A stretch of DNA of 48,286 nucleotides from an uncultured Erysipelotrichaceae bacterium (GCA_900317165.1 ONFU01000003.1:1-48286); one strand, 5' to 3'; positions 25,409 to 37,571 are shown, counted from the first letter of the stretch. Notes: generated from the sequence alone by a model not told the origin. Program-made: numbers and translations.

Positions 25409-26008
25409 ATGGACAAAAAAGAAAAGAACACGGGGCGTTTCCCGCGATGGATGAGAGTACAGGCTTATAAGCATGACGGGTCTTTGCATAGGCAATGGAG
25501 CCCTGCTTATTTGGTGGAGGAAAACGCCTCCTATTGGGCTTTGGCCAGCAAATCCTCCGCGGTCACCGAAAGCGATGGCAGAAGGTGGATAACCAAGGAA
25601 AAAGCGATCTTCCTCCTTTTCAAGGAAAAATGGATGAACGTCATCGCGATGTTCAAGGAAGAAACCGAAGCCCATGGCGATAAAGGCAAGGTTTTCCCCG
25701 CGGGGATCTGCTATTACGTCAACATCGCCTCCCCGACGATTTTCGATAAGGGATTCCTGAAATATATCGATTACGATCTCGACGTAAAGCTTTATCCAGA
25801 CGGTTTGGAAAAGACCCTTGATGAGAACGAATACAATAGGCATGCATCTTCTTTTGGCTATCCAGAAGACCTAACCAAGGCCATCCAAAAATCCCTTGAG
25901 GAAGTCAAAAGGATGATCGATGCAAGGGAGTTCCCCTTTAACGACGATTCCATTGAAAGGCTCTACGAACTCTTCCTTTCCCAAAACCACCCGATGCCTT
26001 TACGTTAA
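25409..26008 (+). CDS. DUF402 family nucleoside di-/triphosphatase-like protein (NtdP type)
   Basis: A 199-residue protein of the DUF402 fold. The central block YYVNIASPTIFDKGF, then KYIDYDLDVKLYPDG and LDENEYNRH, is the family signature with acidic metal-binding residues. Bacillus relatives hydrolyse nucleoside di- and triphosphates; some other family members act on nucleotide-linked substrates. It starts at ATG 25409, preceded by a possible CATATT -10 at 25392-25397; a GGAGAA/TTCTCC hairpin lies at 25376-25392. It is followed 31 bases later by tsaE, probably as a separate unit. Confidence 0.8.
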   Translation: MDKKEKNTGRFPRWMRVQAYKHDGSLHRQWSPAYLVEENASYWALASKSSAVTESDGRRWITKEKAIFLLFKEKWMNVIAMFKEETEAHGDKGKVFPAGICYYVNIASPTIFDKGFLKYIDYDLDVKLYPDGLEKTLDENEYNRHASSFGYPEDLTKAIQKSLEEVKRMIDAREFPFNDDSIERLYELFLSQNHPMPLR

Positions 26009-26039
26009 GAAGTAGTATACTTCTCTTCGGTAATTCACC

Positions 26040-26510
26040 ATGGAACTATTTTTCGAAAGCCACAATAAAGAAGAAACCAAACGTCTAGGAGCACTTCTCG
26101 CCCCACATCTCGTCCCGATGGACGTCGTTTTGCTTACGGGTGATTTAGGCGCGGGCAAAACCACGTTCGTCTCAGGGGTTGCGGAAGGCTTAGACATCAA
26201 GGATAACGTAATCTCCCCAACCTTCAACATTATGAAATGCTATTTTGGGGGCAGACTGCCTCTATACCATATCGATGCCTACCGCCTTGAGGACCAAAAC
26301 ATCGAAATCGGTCTTGACGAATATATTGAAGGCGATGGGGCTTGCTTCATCGAATGGCCGAAATTCATCGAGCCCCTCATCCCCGACGAACGCATCGAAA
26401 TCGAGATCAACCATAAAGAAGAGAACACCCGTACATTGATTTTCAAAACGGATTGTCCAAGACTTGCCCGCGTTTTAGAGGAAGTAAAGGAGGCGTTTGA
26501 CCATGATTAA
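26040..26510 (+). CDS. tsaE: tRNA t6A synthesis ATPase TsaE
   Basis: A 156-residue P-loop protein. LLTGDLGAGKTTFVSGVAEGL is the Walker A region (shown in part), SPTFNIMKCY follows as switch-like segment, and ACFIEWPKFIEPLIP is the conserved E-W-P motif of the family. With TsaB and TsaD it makes threonylcarbamoyladenosine at position 37 of ANN-decoding tRNAs, TsaE resetting the complex by ATP hydrolysis. TATACT at 26016-26021 gives a short leader without a ribosome-binding site. It overlaps the next gene by 8 bases. Confidence 0.93.
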   Translation: MELFFESHNKEETKRLGALLAPHLVPMDVVLLTGDLGAGKTTFVSGVAEGLDIKDNVISPTFNIMKCYFGGRLPLYHIDAYRLEDQNIEIGLDEYIEGDGACFIEWPKFIEPLIPDERIEIEINHKEENTRTLIFKTDCPRLARVLEEVKEAFDHD

Positions 26511-27552
26511 GTTACTTCTCGATTCCTCCGATAAGCGTTTGGTTGTCGCCATTGCGCAAGGGGATAAAATCATCGATTGCGTTGATTATGAAGCTTGGCA
26601 AAAGCAATCGGAATTCATGGTTTTGGAAATCGATAACCTCCTAAACAAAAACAACCTCACCCGAAAAGATATCGAGTCCGTCTCAGTTGGCAAAGGCCCA
26701 GGTTCCTATACGGGTGTGCGCATTTCCATGAGCATCGCCAAAACCATCGCCTTCGCGCTTAACATCCCGCTTTACACGATTTCCTCCCTCGCATTAATCT
26801 GCCATTCGTTTGAGAAACCCTCAATCGGCATCATGAACGCAAGAAGCAAGAGAAGCTATGTCGGAGTTTACGATAAGGGCAAGGCCATTATGGAGGATTG
26901 CATCCTCGAGAACAGCGAACTTCTCGCCTATATCGACGAACACCCGGATTACCTTCTTTGCGGCGACCTCGCTTATTTAGGCCTAAAAGGAGAAGAAGAG
27001 AATATCGCCGAGGAATTGCTCCGTCTTTCTGTCAAGGAAAACGAGGAAGAGAATCCCCTTGGGGCTAGGCCGGTTTATTTGAAGGATTCCTATGACCAAG
27101 GGCACTTCAAAACCATCGTAAGGAAAATGCTTCCAAGCGATTTAGACGCGGTCAAGTCTATCGAAGACGCCACCTTCCATAACCCATATACCAAAGAGCA
27201 ACTTGCCGCCGAACTTAACGAAAACCCCGTTTCGGGAATGTATGTCGCCGTCGTCGATCATGAAGTCGTGGGTTTCATCGACTTCATGATTACGTTTAAT
27301 TCCTCGACCATCGTCCAAATAGCCGTCAAAGAGGAATTCAAACGTAAGGGCATCGGCAATATGCTTCTTGGCCAAATGATCAAGGATTGTGAATCCAAGG
27401 AGGACGTGGTTGAGTTTATCACCCTCGAGGTCCGCGTTTCCAATGCCCCGGCGATTGCCTTTTACAAGAAACACAAGTTCTCCGAGATTACCATCAAGAA
27501 GAACTATTATTCCGATGGTGAAGACGCCATCTACATGGTGAGGAGTCTCTGA
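26503..27552 (+). CDS. tsaB: TsaB-RimI fusion protein
   Basis: A 349-residue fusion. Residues 1-~190 are TsaB, the ASKHA-fold partner that scaffolds TsaD; SVGKGPGSYTGVRI is its signature. Residues ~203-349 are a GNAT acetyltransferase of the RimI type, with VQIAVKEEFKRKGIGNMLL as the acetyl-CoA loop (cut here by family knowledge) and VSNAPAIAFYKKHKF as the C-terminal strand. RimI acetylates the N-terminus of ribosomal protein S18. In many genomes tsaE, tsaB, rimI and tsaD are consecutive separate genes; here two are joined. ATG 26503 is preferred over TTG 26497 because AAAGGAGG lies 9 bases before it. Confidence 0.9.
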   Translation: MIKLLLDSSDKRLVVAIAQGDKIIDCVDYEAWQKQSEFMVLEIDNLLNKNNLTRKDIESVSVGKGPGSYTGVRISMSIAKTIAFALNIPLYTISSLALICHSFEKPSIGIMNARSKRSYVGVYDKGKAIMEDCILENSELLAYIDEHPDYLLCGDLAYLGLKGEEENIAEELLRLSVKENEEENPLGARPVYLKDSYDQGHFKTIVRKMLPSDLDAVKSIEDATFHNPYTKEQLAAELNENPVSGMYVAVVDHEVVGFIDFMITFNSSTIVQIAVKEEFKRKGIGNMLLGQMIKDCESKEDVVEFITLEVRVSNAPAIAFYKKHKFSEITIKKNYYSDGEDAIYMVRSL

Positions 27553-27553
27553 T

Positions 27554-28567
27554 ATGGCTAAGATCCTTGCAATCGAATCATCTTGCGACGAAACCGCTGT
27601 CGCGATTACCGATAACGGGAAACTTTTATCTAACGTTGTCGCCACCCAAATCTCGGTTCACGAGAAATTTGGCGGGGTCATGCCGGAAATCGCCTCGCGT
27701 CTACATACGGAAAACATCACGGTTTGCCTAAAGGAGGCTTTGGATAAGGCCAAAGTCAATTTGGAGGATATCGATGCCTTCGCGGTTACCCGCGGTCCTG
27801 GTTTAATCGGCTGTCTCCACGTTGGTCTCCAAAGTGCGAAAACATTGGCTCTTCTTTATAAGAAGCCTCTTATTCCCGTCCATCATCTCGCCGGACATAT
27901 CTATGCGAATGAATACGTCGGGGAATTCGTCTTCCCTCTCCTTGCAATCGTCGTATCAGGCGGGAACACCGAATTTGTTCTCATGAAAGACCATATGGAT
28001 TTCGAGATCATCGGCGAAACCAAGGACGATGCCGTTGGGGAATGTTATGACAAAGTGGCGAGGGTCCTTGGGCTCCCTTATCCAGGCGGACTTCCGATTG
28101 ATTTGGCCGCGAAACGCGGGAAGCCGATCTATCCCCTTAAGGAACCCGATAGTCCAGAAGGTCCTTATGATTTCTCCTATTCCGGACTAAAGACCCAGGT
28201 TATCAATCTCGTCAATACGATTAAGCAACGCGGGGAGAAGGTCAATGTCGACGATATGGCCAAGTCTTTCCAAGACGTTGCGATTGGAGTAATCGTCAAA
28301 AGGGCCAAGAAAGCCATCGAACAATACGGGGTCTCCCAAGTCATTTTGGCGGGGGGTGTGTCGGCGAATTCCTATCTTAGGGAGCAGATGACTGCCTTGC
28401 TCGCAGGAAGCAAGACCCAATTGATAATACCCCCGTTATGGTGCACGACCGATAACGCCGCGATGATCGCCAAAGTCGCCGAAAGGCTTTACGACTTAGG
28501 TGTTTTCGCCCCTCTTTCCCTTGGAGTCGATCCGAACTGGAAAATCGATCATTGGAAGGATTTCTAA
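27554..28567 (+). CDS. tsaD: tRNA N6-threonylcarbamoyl transferase TsaD
   Basis: A 337-residue catalytic subunit, of standard length. ILAIESSCDETAVAI opens the ASKHA fold, HHLAGH supplies the two metal-binding histidines, and VSGGNTEFVL plus ILAGGVSANSYLR form the nucleotide site. It transfers the threonylcarbamoyl group to A37 of tRNA. It starts one base after the TsaB-RimI stop and is the last gene of the t6A operon, closed by a terminator. The C5-type enzyme TsaC that makes the precursor is not in the window. Confidence 0.96.
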   Translation: MAKILAIESSCDETAVAITDNGKLLSNVVATQISVHEKFGGVMPEIASRLHTENITVCLKEALDKAKVNLEDIDAFAVTRGPGLIGCLHVGLQSAKTLALLYKKPLIPVHHLAGHIYANEYVGEFVFPLLAIVVSGGNTEFVLMKDHMDFEIIGETKDDAVGECYDKVARVLGLPYPGGLPIDLAAKRGKPIYPLKEPDSPEGPYDFSYSGLKTQVINLVNTIKQRGEKVNVDDMAKSFQDVAIGVIVKRAKKAIEQYGVSQVILAGGVSANSYLREQMTALLAGSKTQLIIPPLWCTTDNAAMIAKVAERLYDLGVFAPLSLGVDPNWKIDHWKDF

Positions 28568-28590
28568 TCCGCTTTGTAAAAATGTTTGTC

Positions 28591-28632
28591 AAAGGCGCCC
28601 GATCCATTAGGAAAGGACGCCTTTTTCTTCTT
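28591..28632 (+). terminator. intrinsic terminator of the t6A operon
   Basis: AAAGGCG (28591-28597) pairs with CGCCTTT (28618-28624) around a 20-base loop, then a T-rich tail. Confidence 0.75.
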
Positions 28633-28644
28633 TCGGAGGAAATC

Positions 28645-28693
28645 GTCATTTTTCAAAAATGACCTCCCAAGAAAGGGAATTGATGTCTATAAT
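28645..28693 (+). promoter_or_regulatory. 19-base perfect dyad and -10 box before asnS
   Basis: GTCATTTTTCAAAAATGAC (28645-28663) has 9-base perfect arms. TATAAT follows at 28688-28693, ending 7 bases before ATG 28701. The dyad ends 24 bases upstream of the -10, so it overlaps or abuts the -35 area. It may be an operator; as an RNA hairpin it would lie upstream of the start site. Confidence 0.5.
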
Positions 28694-28700
28694 ACTTCAC

Positions 28701-30098
28701 ATGCAACCACAAGCGATTCTAGTATCCGAGCTCTATGCTCGCCATGCCCAGGGGGAAGACCTCACCGCCCTTGGCGAAATCATCATCGAGGGATGGGTCC
28801 GTACAAACCGTGATTCGGGCTCCATTGGCTTCCTTTCCATCAATGACGGAAGCTGCTTTAAATGTATCCAAGCCGTCTATAATTCCTCACTTTCAAACCA
28901 CGAGGAGATTAGTCACATCTTAACCGGGGCCGCCCTTTATCTTCGCGGCAATATCGTTTTGACTCCCGATATGCCTCAACCGTTCGAGATTCATCCAGTC
29001 GAGGTCAAGGTCCTTGGAGAAGTAGATCCCGATTATCCTCTTCAAAAGAAGAGACATTCCCTTGAATACCTTAGGGAAATCGCTCATCTCCGTCCAAGAA
29101 CGAATACCTTCCTCGCCCTTTACCGCGTTCGTTCCGTCCTCGCTCTTGGTATCCATGAATTCTTCCAATCCAAGGGATTCGTCTATGTCCATACGCCAGA
29201 ATTGACCGGTAACGACGCCGAAGGAGCAGGGCAGGTTTTCACCGTTACGACTCCTGACGACAAGGGAAAATCCTCCGAAACCGATTTCTTCGGCAAGAAG
29301 GTTTCCTTAACCGTCTCCGGGCAGCTTCACGTTGAGGCCTTTGCCTTAGCGTTCCGCGACGTTTATACGTTTGGACCAACTTTCCGCGCGGAAAAATCCA
29401 ACACCCCACGTCATGCTTCCGAATTCTGGATGATCGAACCAGAAATCGCCTTCGCGGATTTGGAAGACGATATGAACCTCATGGAGGAGACCATCAAATT
29501 CTGCATCCGTTACGTCTTGGAGAAATGCCCAGAAGAAATGGCTTTCTTCTCTGGAAAATTCATGACCCCAGGCCTTATCGATAAGCTCAACGCCGTTTTG
29601 GCTAGGCCATTCCGCAGAATGGAATATACCGAAGGTATCGAACTCCTCAAAGAAGCGGTTAAGAACGGACATAAGTTCGAGAACCCGAACATTGAATGGG
29701 GCATGGACCTTCAATCCGAACACGAACGTTATCTTACCGAGGAAGTTGTCAAAGGACCGATGTTCCTCATCAACTATCCAAAGGATATCAAAGCCTTCTA
29801 TATGAGGGAAAACGATGACGGCAAAACCGTCGCCGCCTGCGATTGCCTCGTTCCTGGAGAAGGCGAAATTATCGGTGGTTCACAACGTGAGGAACGCTAC
29901 GACATCCTTAAGGCCAAAATGGACAAAATCGGCAACACGGATGGCCTAGAATGGTATCTCAACCTCCGCAAATACGGTGGCTGCATCCATTCTGGATTCG
30001 GTATTGGGTTCGACCGTTTGCTCATGTATCTCACCGGAGTTAACAACATCCGCGACTCCGAGCCATTCCCACGCACCAGTTCGCAAATCAAATACTAA
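28701..30098 (+). CDS. asnS: asparaginyl-tRNA synthetase
   Basis: A 465-residue class IIb synthetase. The N-terminal OB-fold reads IIIEGWVRTNRDSGSIGFLSINDG (family segment), class II motif 2 is TFRAEKSNTPRHASEFWMIEPE in its usual place, and motif 3 is GFGIGFDRLLMYLTG near the C-terminus. It charges tRNA-Asn directly. I chose ATG 28701, not the longer frame from 28659, because it gives the normal family length and lies 7 bases after a TATAAT, i.e. at the predicted transcription start. With a direct asnS, the gatCAB genes elsewhere in the window would mainly serve Gln-tRNA synthesis. Confidence 0.93.
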   Translation: MQPQAILVSELYARHAQGEDLTALGEIIIEGWVRTNRDSGSIGFLSINDGSCFKCIQAVYNSSLSNHEEISHILTGAALYLRGNIVLTPDMPQPFEIHPVEVKVLGEVDPDYPLQKKRHSLEYLREIAHLRPRTNTFLALYRVRSVLALGIHEFFQSKGFVYVHTPELTGNDAEGAGQVFTVTTPDDKGKSSETDFFGKKVSLTVSGQLHVEAFALAFRDVYTFGPTFRAEKSNTPRHASEFWMIEPEIAFADLEDDMNLMEETIKFCIRYVLEKCPEEMAFFSGKFMTPGLIDKLNAVLARPFRRMEYTEGIELLKEAVKNGHKFENPNIEWGMDLQSEHERYLTEEVVKGPMFLINYPKDIKAFYMRENDDGKTVAACDCLVPGEGEIIGGSQREERYDILKAKMDKIGNTDGLEWYLNLRKYGGCIHSGFGIGFDRLLMYLTGVNNIRDSEPFPRTSSQIKY

Positions 30099-30108
30099 TT
30101 AGGAGTCG

Positions 30109-30285
30109 ATGATGAGATTAGATGACGAAGACATGGAAATGGAAGAAGAGGAAGCCCCTCTTTCACCAGACGAAGAAGCTAGGCGGGCTTTAGCCGCCAA
30201 AAGAACCTTCTTCTTTTCCATTGGCGTTATCGTGATCATCATTGGCCTCCTTGTTTGGGAAATAGTGGAGCATCTTGTCTTATGA
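30109..30285 (+). CDS. 58-residue single-TM protein, unknown
   Basis: A very acidic N-terminal ~25 residues (MMRLDDEDMEMEEEE) followed by one membrane segment (FFFSIGVIVIIIGLLVW). It begins 11 bases after the asnS stop with AGGAG upstream and ends overlapping the next ATG (ATGA). No family recognised. Probably co-transcribed with asnS. Confidence 0.6.
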   Translation: MMRLDDEDMEMEEEEAPLSPDEEARRALAAKRTFFFSIGVIVIIIGLLVWEIVEHLVL

Positions 30286-30449
30286 AAAAGAAAAATGCTT
30301 TCAAAATCGTTCTTTTGCTTTTGACTCTTTCCTTCATGGCTTCTTGTTCTTCCTCTAAAGGAGGAAAGTGCACTGGAGAAGGCGGGGTCTGCGCCATAGG
30401 CGACGAAAAGAAACTAAACCCCTATTCCCTTGTAATAAGATCTGAATGA
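30282..30449 (+). CDS. 55-residue predicted lipoprotein
   Basis: MKKKNAFKIVLLLLTLSFMASC is a lipoprotein signal with lipobox MASC (Cys ~22); the mature peptide is only ~34 residues with two further Cys (GKCTGEGGVC), which could form a disulfide. The ATG overlaps the previous stop, so it is coupled to the 58-residue membrane protein. The longer frame from 30255 would lack a signal start. No homologue recognised. Two attenuator-like RNA elements follow it. Confidence 0.65.
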   Translation: MKKKNAFKIVLLLLTLSFMASCSSSKGGKCTGEGGVCAIGDEKKLNPYSLVIRSE

Positions 30450-30453
30450 TAGG

Positions 30454-30547
30454 TTAAACCCAATGCCGGGTCTCCTTGAATGAGTCCGGTCCTCGGCGTA
30501 TAGTTTAGGTGATAAGTGTGCTCCGGTTATCCGCCGGGGCTTTTCTT
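30454..30547 (+). ncRNA. tandem attenuator-like RNA element, copy 1
   Basis: This copy shares with copy 2 the blocks CTTGAA, GTCCGGTCCT and CTCCGGTTAT/CGCCGG in the same order. ATGCCG (30463-30468) pairs with CGGCGT (30494-30499) around a small hairpin with a TTGAA loop. It ends in a terminator-like hairpin, GCTCCGG (30520-30526) with CCGGGGC (30534-30540), then TTTTCTT. No coding frame downstream on this strand depends on it. Family not recognised. Confidence 0.55.
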
Positions 30548-30587
30548 ACCCCAAACGTATGTGGCCAAGTTTCGATTAAGGAATTAC

Positions 30588-30690
30588 GATACCCCTGGTC
30601 TTCGGCCATAGCCCCCTTGAAAGGGTCCGGTCCTGGGGGTATCATAAAGGTGTTATTTAGGTTCCGGTTATGCGCCGGACCTTTTATTTA
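30588..30690 (+). ncRNA. tandem attenuator-like RNA element, copy 2
   Basis: GATACCCC (30588-30595) pairs perfectly with GGGGTATC (30636-30643), enclosing TGGTC/GGCCA (30596-30608) and CCC/GGG with a TTGAAA loop (30614-30625). Then a terminator: TCCGG (30663-30667) with CCGGA (30675-30679), extended by GG/CC, followed by TTTTATTT. GGTCCGG (30624-30630) is perfectly complementary to CCGGACC (30675-30681), so an exclusive antiterminator pairing exists. This is riboswitch- or attenuator-like architecture, or a discrete small RNA. Confidence 0.6.
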
Positions 30691-30801
30691 CCACCTATGG
30701 GGGAACAGCGTCCCTAATAGCAGCAGGGCCGCGAGCATGATCCTTAACGCCGCTTTCGCGATCGCCTTGGGCCACCCGGGCATCTTTTGCCTCTTGGACA
30801 C
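30688..30801 (-). CDS. 37-residue hydrophobic peptide, candidate small membrane protein
   Basis: On the minus strand AAAGGAGG (30818 down to 30811) stands 9 bases before a GTG start. The peptide begins VSKRQKMPGWPKAIAKAALR and continues into IMLAALLLLGTLFPHRW: a basic head, one membrane span and a short tail, as in small membrane regulators or type I toxin-like peptides. A second AGGAGG at 30909-30914 precedes an overlapping frame from ATG 30901 (68 residues, very basic, low plausibility), so a longer leader frame may couple to it. Both are GC-rich compared with surroundings. No homologue recognised. Confidence 0.4.
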   Translation of the reverse strand: MSKRQKMPGWPKAIAKAALRIMLAALLLLGTLFPHRW

Positions 30802-31002
30802 GCCTTTTTCCTCCTTTCCTGCCGCGCCTATGAAACGTCGTTCGGGAGGCTTCGCGCGGATTGACGGGGGTTGGAAATACATCCCAGATCTCTTCAATCA
30901 TGGAAATGTCCTCCTACTTAACTTATAGTGAAAAAAATTGAAAATCGTCCGCGGAAAATAAAAAAATTTTTAGAGGAAGATAAAAACCTCGATTAAATGA
31001 AT

Positions 31003-31027
31003 AAAAAACGAGCAAATATTTTGCCCG
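31003..31027 (-). terminator. intrinsic terminator of the three-gene membrane operon
   Basis: On the minus strand CGGGCAAA pairs with TTTGCTCG (31027 to 31009, one wobble) with loop ATA, followed by TTTTTT. Confidence 0.8.
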
Positions 31028-31031
31028 TCAA

Positions 31032-31685
31032 TTAATCGCTTGGTGGAAGCGGCTTATCCCGCTTGACCTTGATATCGTCGCTCGCGTTATATCCATCAAG
31101 ACTCTTTGAGAATACTGTCCTTGCCCTTGAATGAAGCATCTGCCACCTTGCTATGTATGCTTGGCAAGCAACCGCCTCAACAATGATCGCGGCCACATAG
31201 AAGAGGGTTTCCATGTAGACATAGAGATTCTCGATATGGAATTCGGGGGAATGGATGACCGCCGGCCAGTTACCAATTAAAGGAACACCAAATACATGAA
31301 CTATCGCCGAATCGAAGTCATAGGCGAAAAATAACTCACCCGTTACTGCGAAAATGTTATCTCCCCATCTTCCGTTAACGAGGTTGCCAATGATAAGGAT
31401 TATCGTAGCGAGCAACGCCAAAAGGAAGGCGGGAATCGATTGTCTATACAGCAAGCGGTTGTTTTTTCTTCTTCCAAGGTTAAGGAAGGCCTTTGGGGTA
31501 TCGACAACATGGGTGATCGTGGCGTCATGCATCATCGTATCGGCCCGTTTGGATTGGTAAATCATGGTTTTGCGTACCGCAACGCCGATTAAGGCGATGA
31601 GGATTAGGAAAACCACAAGGAGTATGACCAAAATGATGAGGGCCCTTTTATCGGTTTCGGAAAGGGAAATGAAAAGGTTCATCAT
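31032..31685 (-). CDS. polytopic membrane protein, unknown
   Basis: A 217-residue protein with about four membrane segments (near 17-38, 85-105, ~128-145 and 158-178) and a charged C-terminal tail ending in PLPPSD. I recognise no family. It is the last gene of a minus-strand trio in which each start overlaps the previous stop by 4 bases, so it should be co-translated with the 148-residue protein and the DUF2232-like protein. An envelope role is inferred from membrane location only. Confidence 0.65.
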   Translation of the reverse strand: MMNLFISLSETDKRALIILVILLVVFLILIALIGVAVRKTMIYQSKRADTMMHDATITHVVDTPKAFLNLGRRKNNRLLYRQSIPAFLLALLATIILIIGNLVNGRWGDNIFAVTGELFFAYDFDSAIVHVFGVPLIGNWPAVIHSPEFHIENLYVYMETLFYVAAIIVEAVACQAYIARWQMLHSRARTVFSKSLDGYNASDDIKVKRDKPLPPSD

Positions 31686-32128
31686 TGATCATCACCCCCT
31701 TCCTTGTTTTCAATCGCGGGGACTTCACGGTTCTCTATTGGGGGAGGTTGAACCGGTGGAACGGAGGGTGGTACTCCATAAGGAGAAGAGGGGTTACCGA
31801 TTCTTGGGTCACCTGGGAAAGGGGGCATTCCTGGAGGGGTGCCCGTGAAATAATTGGCCTGCACGTAAACCGGTCCAGCGGGAGCGGGTTTGGCTTCTTC
31901 CTTCTTTTGCTCTTCCTCAATGCTTCTTTTGAGGATCTTGTAGGCCTTGATATCCTCTTCAAACGGCGGGAATAGTTTCTTGCCCTGGAAGAAATGAATG
32001 ACCATCAAAACGAATTCATAGAAGAAATTTCCGATAGCGAAAACCGCGACTACCGCGATGACCACGAGTAGCAAGGGCGTTAAGGCCGCCCAGAGGATAC
32101 CAAGTGCAAATTCCTTCAAGATTTTCAT
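31682..32128 (-). CDS. membrane protein with proline-rich cytoplasmic tail, unknown
   Basis: A 148-residue protein. A strongly hydrophobic N-terminal stretch (residues ~10-45) gives one or two membrane segments; residues 60-85 are charged and helical; the last ~60 residues are rich in Pro and Gly (GTPPGMPPFPGDPR, VPPSVPPVQPPP). Such tails often bind partner proteins. No family recognised. It overlaps both neighbours in the minus-strand operon by 4 bases. Confidence 0.65.
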   Translation of the reverse strand: MKILKEFALGILWAALTPLLLVVIAVVAVFAIGNFFYEFVLMVIHFFQGKKLFPPFEEDIKAYKILKRSIEEEQKKEEAKPAPAGPVYVQANYFTGTPPGMPPFPGDPRIGNPSSPYGVPPSVPPVQPPPIENREVPAIENKEGGDDQ

Positions 32129-33042
32129 GGCTTCAATATTTTAGTTTCGCTACGCGCCTTCCTCAATAAGAAAAGGGAACGAATCGCTCCGATTAACGCT
32201 ATTCCCAAAGGGAAGAGATTCAAATAATTGAGGCCATGGGTTTTGTCGTATGTGAAACCGATCGCGAAGAAGATAAAACAAAGGAGGAAGATGGTTCCAC
32301 TAGCGATAAGATAAACCCATGAAAGGGCCTGGAATTCATCTTTTATGAGAATGATGCACCAGAACAAGGAATAGGCCAAAAACACAAAGGCCACCTCCAT
32401 ATTGAAAAAGCCGATGATAAAGCCGCTTATTGATAACGCTGAAGCAAAAATAGCGGGGACATGTATCAGGTTTTCCTTTGGTTTATCTATTCCTAAACGC
32501 GGAAGGATGGATAAGGCGAATATGGAAATAAGAGTCATCTCCACCATCGTATACAAAGCCATGAAGCCGAAGAAGGACAACGTGGCGAATTCATTCTCGC
32601 TTAATCTAAAGAAAGACAATAGGCCGGATTTCATATCGATGCTCATGGTCGCTTTGATAATCGGAAGCTCGAGGAGAAAGAAAAGGAATTCGATTACCCC
32701 GCAGGCAAAGAGGTTGATATATAGAGGGGCCTTTCTTTTTAGAAGGATTCCAAATAGCCCTCCCGTGAACAAGCCTGGGATTGCATAGAAGATCGCGGAG
32801 GATATATCCGCGAAGGAAGAAAGGATGCATAAGGGTATAGAGGCCCCTAGATAGATTAAGTAATGGAGGTCCTTGCAGAACAAGGCCACGACCATTGAGG
32901 TAAGGGGGACAACGAAGAGGACGATTAACCCACCTAACGGGAAGAATGAAGCGAGCACACAGAAAAGCGCGTTGATCGCGGCGAACATGGCCATGAAGGC
33001 GATGGCCTCCACCAAAGTTTCACGCTTCTTGAAGAACTTCAT
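32125..33042 (-). CDS. DUF2232/YybS-like membrane protein
   Basis: A 305-residue protein with eight or so membrane segments. The length, the N-terminal KRETLVEAIAFMAMFAAINA segment and the succession of helices resemble DUF2232 (YybS) proteins, a group distantly like ECF transporter S-components. Substrate unknown. First gene of a three-gene minus-strand operon. TAAAAT ends 6 bases before the ATG and TTAAAA lies 18 bases further up, so the message appears leaderless. It is divergent from pcrA. Confidence 0.6.
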   Translation of the reverse strand: MKFFKKRETLVEAIAFMAMFAAINALFCVLASFFPLGGLIVLFVVPLTSMVVALFCKDLHYLIYLGASIPLCILSSFADISSAIFYAIPGLFTGGLFGILLKRKAPLYINLFACGVIEFLFFLLELPIIKATMSIDMKSGLLSFFRLSENEFATLSFFGFMALYTMVEMTLISIFALSILPRLGIDKPKENLIHVPAIFASALSISGFIIGFFNMEVAFVFLAYSLFWCIILIKDEFQALSWVYLIASGTIFLLCFIFFAIGFTYDKTHGLNYLNLFPLGIALIGAIRSLFLLRKARSETKILKP

Positions 33043-33048
33043 AAGTAT

Positions 33049-33078
33049 ATTTTACCCATAAGGAGGGGATATTTTTAA
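33049..33078 (-). promoter_or_regulatory. leaderless promoter of the DUF2232-like operon
   Basis: On the minus strand TTAAAA (33078-33073), 18 bases, TAAAAT (33054-33049), then 6 bases to the ATG at 33042. Confidence 0.5.
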
Positions 33079-33128
33079 GGCTGGTTTCCTCAGTTAGGAA
33101 AAAACTTCTAGAAATTGCTTTCTAGGCA

Positions 33129-33157
33129 TTCAAAAAACCTTGTCTAAAAAGTAGAAT
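33129..33157 (+). promoter_or_regulatory. leaderless promoter of pcrA-ligA
   Basis: TTCAAA (33129-33134), 17 bases, TAGAAT (33152-33157), then 9 bases to ATG 33167. No Shine-Dalgarno. Confidence 0.55.
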
Positions 33158-33166
33158 ATACAGGCT

Positions 33167-37500
<4,334 letters not shown>

Positions 37501-37571
37501 GGCATTGGACATATTCTTTTTCGCGTAGATATCCTTTCCCTTTTTACTCGTAATCGAGTAACCTTTACCTG

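Noticed and set aside
28659..28700. Longer asnS start (14 codons upstream)
   Set aside because: It would lie upstream of the TATAAT box, and the family length fits ATG 28701.
30509..30928. 139-codon plus-strand frame over the tandem RNA elements
   Set aside because: No ribosome-binding site, spans two terminator hairpins, and the translation looks random.
37546..37563. Terminator after ligA
   Set aside because: TTACTCGTAATCGAGTAA is a dyad but no T run follows, so it is more operator-like than terminator-like.
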